Of a stretch of 64,000 nucleotides of DNA, positions 58,580 through 64,000 are shown in pieces. Origin of the DNA: Rhodocyclales bacterium. GTDB lineage: Bacteria; Pseudomonadota; Gammaproteobacteria; Burkholderiales; Rhodocyclaceae. The stretch lies in the NCBI GenBank assembly GCA_016235165.1, contig JACRLX010000007.1, forward strand, positions 1 through 64,000, in the 5' to 3' direction. The notes below the pieces were generated by a model. The model was not told the origin of the DNA, made no database searches, and saw only the letters and a program-made list of their open reading frames with translations. The position numbers were made by a program, and so were the translations under genes. Each line of letters starts with the position of its first letter. Within the stretch, counting starts at the first letter, position 1.

Positions 58580-59125
58580 TCACATGCCCTTCACGGCGTA
58601 CACCGCCGGCAGGTTGCGCCAGGCCCCTTTTACATCCATGCCATAACCAAAGACATAGCGATTCGGCAGACGCAGGCCGACGAAGTCGGCGGCGACCGGC
58701 TTGGCGCGACCGAGATCCTTCTCCGCGAACACGGCGCTCAGCACCTCGTGCGCGCCCAGCTCGCGCAGGCGTTGCACGATGGCGGCCATGGTCACGCCTT
58801 CGTCGAGGATGTCATCCAGCACCAGCACCGTGCGCCCGGCCACCGGCAGGCGCGGCTCGACCAGCCAGTTCAGGCGGCCGCCCACCGTGACATCGCCATA
58901 GCGGGTGACATGCAGGTAATCGAAATCGAGGGGAAAGGCGAGCTGCGGCAGCAACTGGCCGGTGAACACCACGGCACCGCCCATCACCGCCAGCAGCAGC
59001 GGATTGGCGTCGGCCAGGCGCGCCGTGATTTCGGCGGCGACGCGCCGTACCGCCAGCGCCGACTCCTGTTCGGAATGCAGCAGGTCGGCCTCGGCGAGGA
59101 TGGTCCGCGCTTCAGCGGGTGTCAT
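58580..59125 (-). CDS. hpt: Hypoxanthine-guanine phosphoribosyltransferase
   Basis: This enzyme salvages hypoxanthine and guanine with PRPP. The 181-aa protein has [30 protein letters not shown] and the PRPP motif [14 protein letters not shown], followed by [19 protein letters not shown]. It overlaps galU by 4 bp (ATGA) and ends the smc-zipA-ligA-galU-hpt run. A degenerate 25-bp element copy lies at 59040-59064. Confidence 0.92.
   Translation of the reverse strand: MTPAEARTILAEADLLHSEQESALAVRRVAAEITARLADANPLLLAVMGGAVVFTGQLLPQLAFPLDFDYLHVTRYGDVTVGGRLNWLVEPRLPVAGRTVLVLDDILDEGVTMAAIVQRLRELGAHEVLSAVFAEKDLGRAKPVAADFVGLRLPNRYVFGYGMDVKGAWRNLPAVYAVKGM
59040..59064 (-). repeat. Degenerate copy of the 25-bp element in hpt
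   Basis: The left arm and centre nearly equal the kup copy; two changes near the right end (19 of 21). It encodes SALAVRRV in the N-terminal helix of the phosphoribosyltransferase. Confidence 0.4.
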
Positions 59126-59984
59126 GGCATCTTCTTCAGCATGGCAGCGAAGGCCGTGCCCACCTCGGGGTGGCGCAGGCCGAAGGCCACCGTGGCTTCG
59201 AGATAGCCCAGCTTGGCGCCGCAGTCGTAGCGCTTGCCCTGGTAGCGATAGGCCAGCACCTGCTCTTCGGCCAGCAGCGCGGCGATGCCGTCGGTCAGCT
59301 GGATCTCGCCGCCGGAGCCCTTGCCGATGCGCGCCAGGTGATGAAAGATGCGCGGCGTCAGCACATAGCGCCCGACCACGCCCAGGGTCGATGGCGCCTC
59401 TTCGGGTTTGGGCTTTTCGACGATGCGCTGGATCTCCTCGATGCGCTCCGAAATCGCCTTGCTGTCGACAATGCCGTAGGACTTGGTCTCCTCACGCGCC
59501 ACCTGCTGCACGCCGATCACCGAGCTTTCATGGCTGGCATACACATCGACCATCTGCTTCATTACCGGCGGATCGTTGTCCAGCAGATCGTCGGCCAGGA
59601 TCACGGCAAAGGGCTCATCGCCCACTGCCGGGTAGGCACAGAGCACGGCGTGCCCCAGCCCCAGCGGCTCGGGCTGGCGGATGTAGATGCAGTTGATGTT
59701 CTTCGGGATCATGTTGCGCACGAATTCGAGCAGTTCGGCCTTGCCGCGATGTTCGAGTTCGCTTTCGAGTTCGTAGGCCTTGTCGAAGTGGTCCTCGATG
59801 GCGCGTTTGGAACGGCCGGTGACGAAGATCATGTCGGTGATCCCGGCGGCCACGGCCTCCTCCACCGCATACTGGATCAGCGGCTTGTCCACGATGGGCA
59901 TCATTTCCTTCGGGCTGGCCTTGGTCGCCGGCAGGAAGCGGGTGCCGAGGCCGGCCACCGGAAAGACCGCCTTGGTGACTTTTT

Positions 59985-59988
<4 letters not shown>
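59122..59988 (-). CDS. galU: UTP-glucose-1-phosphate uridylyltransferase
   Basis: GalU makes UDP-glucose for envelope polysaccharides. The 288-aa protein has [39 protein letters not shown] and [20 protein letters not shown] precedes the ATG at 59988. The start overlaps the stop of a 39-aa ORF that repeats its first eight residues (MKKVTKAV). The end overlaps hpt. Confidence 0.95.
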
Positions 59989-63303
<3,315 letters not shown>

Positions 63304-63305
63304 GT

Positions 63306-64000
63306 TCAAGCCACCTTCTGTTCGTCGGCGAGGCGCAGCGCCTCCTCGATATCGACTTCCACCACGCGCGACACGCCCTGCTCCTGCATGGTGACGCCGA
63401 TCAGCTGTTGCGCCATTTCCATGGCGATCTTGTTGTGCGAAATGAATACGAACTGGGTCTGCGTCGACATGCGCTTGACCATCTCGCAGAAACGCACCGT
63501 ATTTGAATCGTCGAGCGGGGCATCGACCTCGTCGAGCATGCAGAAGGGCGCCGGGTTGAGGTTGAAGATGGCGAACACCAGGGCAATCGCGGTCAGCGCC
63601 TTTTCGCCGCCAGACAACAGGTGGATGGTCGAATTTTTCTTGCCCGGCGGCTGGGCCATGATCTGGATGCCGGAATCCAGGATCTCCTCGCCGGTCAGGA
63701 TCAGGCGCGCCTCGCCGCCGCCGAACAGCTGCGGGAACAGGCTGCCAAAATGGCGATTGACGGTGTCATAGGTCTCCTGCAACTGTTCGCGCGTTTCGCG
63801 GTCGATGCGACGGATGGCATCTTCCAGGGTACCGATGGCTTCCGCCAGGTCGGTCGACTGCGCATCGAGGAAGCCCTTGCGTTCGGTCGCCGTCGCCAGT
63901 TCTTCCAGTGCCGCCAGATTGACCGGGCCCAGGGCTTCGATTTCCGCCGTCAGGCGCGCGATGTCGCCCTGCAAGACGCTGTCCTTGAGGCGCTCGGCGC
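63306..64000 (-). CDS. smc: Chromosome segregation ATPase SMC, C-terminal part
   Basis: The frame runs off the window end and covers the last 231 or so residues of SMC. It contains the end of the coiled coil (LTAEIEALGPVNLAALEEL), the ABC signature TIHLLSGGEKALTAIAL, Walker B with CMLDEVDAPLDDSN, and QTQFVFISHNKIAMEMAQQL. The head domain halves, hinge and start lie beyond base 64000. Confidence 0.95.
   Translation of the reverse strand, partial: AERLKDSVLQGDIARLTAEIEALGPVNLAALEELATATERKGFLDAQSTDLAEAIGTLEDAIRRIDRETREQLQETYDTVNRHFGSLFPQLFGGGEARLILTGEEILDSGIQIMAQPPGKKNSTIHLLSGGEKALTAIALVFAIFNLNPAPFCMLDEVDAPLDDSNTVRFCEMVKRMSTQTQFVFISHNKIAMEMAQQLIGVTMQEQGVSRVVEVDIEEALRLADEQKVA

Overview
The window reads as a chromosomal stretch of a GC-rich, motile betaproteobacterium, most likely of the Rhodocyclales/Nitrosomonadales side. 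The order is inferred from gene families and neighbourhoods, because no rRNA or tRNA gene is present. Supporting neighbourhoods are gntR-sdhCDAB-sdhE-gltA-sucAB-lpd facing mdh-acnB, ygfZ back to back with mltG-tmk-holB-tatD, and smc-zipA-ligA. Coding density is very high, many neighbours overlap by ATGA, and no prophage, transposon or CRISPR array was seen.

Layout. 1-3.1 kb: a cut response regulator, the motAB flagellar stator and a membrane-anchored ankyrin protein. 3.3-9.3 kb: pyruvate phosphate dikinase, tadA, a fused L,D-transpeptidase/acetyltransferase, a TANGO2-like protein and ygfZ. 9.4-14.5 kb: mltG-tmk-holB-tatD-ankyrin, then a coiled-coil membrane protein and a lipoprotein. 14.5-17.2 kb (minus): peroxiredoxin-slyD-unknown, and zapE. 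17.3-33.5 kb: a nearly complete TCA-cycle supercluster. Its minus arm is sdhCDABE-gltA-sucAB-lpd and its plus arm is mdh-CoA lyase-acnB. A GntR/HutC regulator and a perfect 16-bp palindrome lie between them. 33.6-43.5 kb: two tiny exported proteins facing an OmpR/EnvZ pair, a PilB/GspE-like ATPase with an HDOD protein, a truncated haemoglobin, a PerM-type exporter with a cyclic-nucleotide-binding protein, and thpR-ispF-thioredoxin-ispD. 43.5-47.2 kb: a DUF4010 membrane protein with the AmmeMemoRadiSam genes. 47.3-51.3 kb (minus): kdpD (short form)-kdpE-kup. 51.5-58.0 kb: mfd, a Phd/VapC-type toxin-antitoxin pair with a clear operator, aroG and a DUF1015 gene. 58.1-64 kb (minus): an HU with a histone-H1-like tail, then the overlapping run smc-zipA-ligA-(39-aa ORF)-galU-hpt.

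The most unusual signal is not a gene. A 25-bp imperfect palindrome (AGTCGGCG, nine variable bases, CGGCGACY) occurs at least five times with both arms intact, and in about five more degenerate copies. It is mostly embedded in frame inside unrelated conserved genes (ygfZ, sucB, MEMO, mfd), at places likely to tolerate extra residues, and once at the stop codon of kup. It looks like a dispersed, protein-tolerated palindromic element or a genome-wide signal sequence; I do not recognise it. Second in interest is a 39-aa ORF between ligA and galU that repeats the first eight residues of GalU and is linked to both neighbours by ATGA overlaps.
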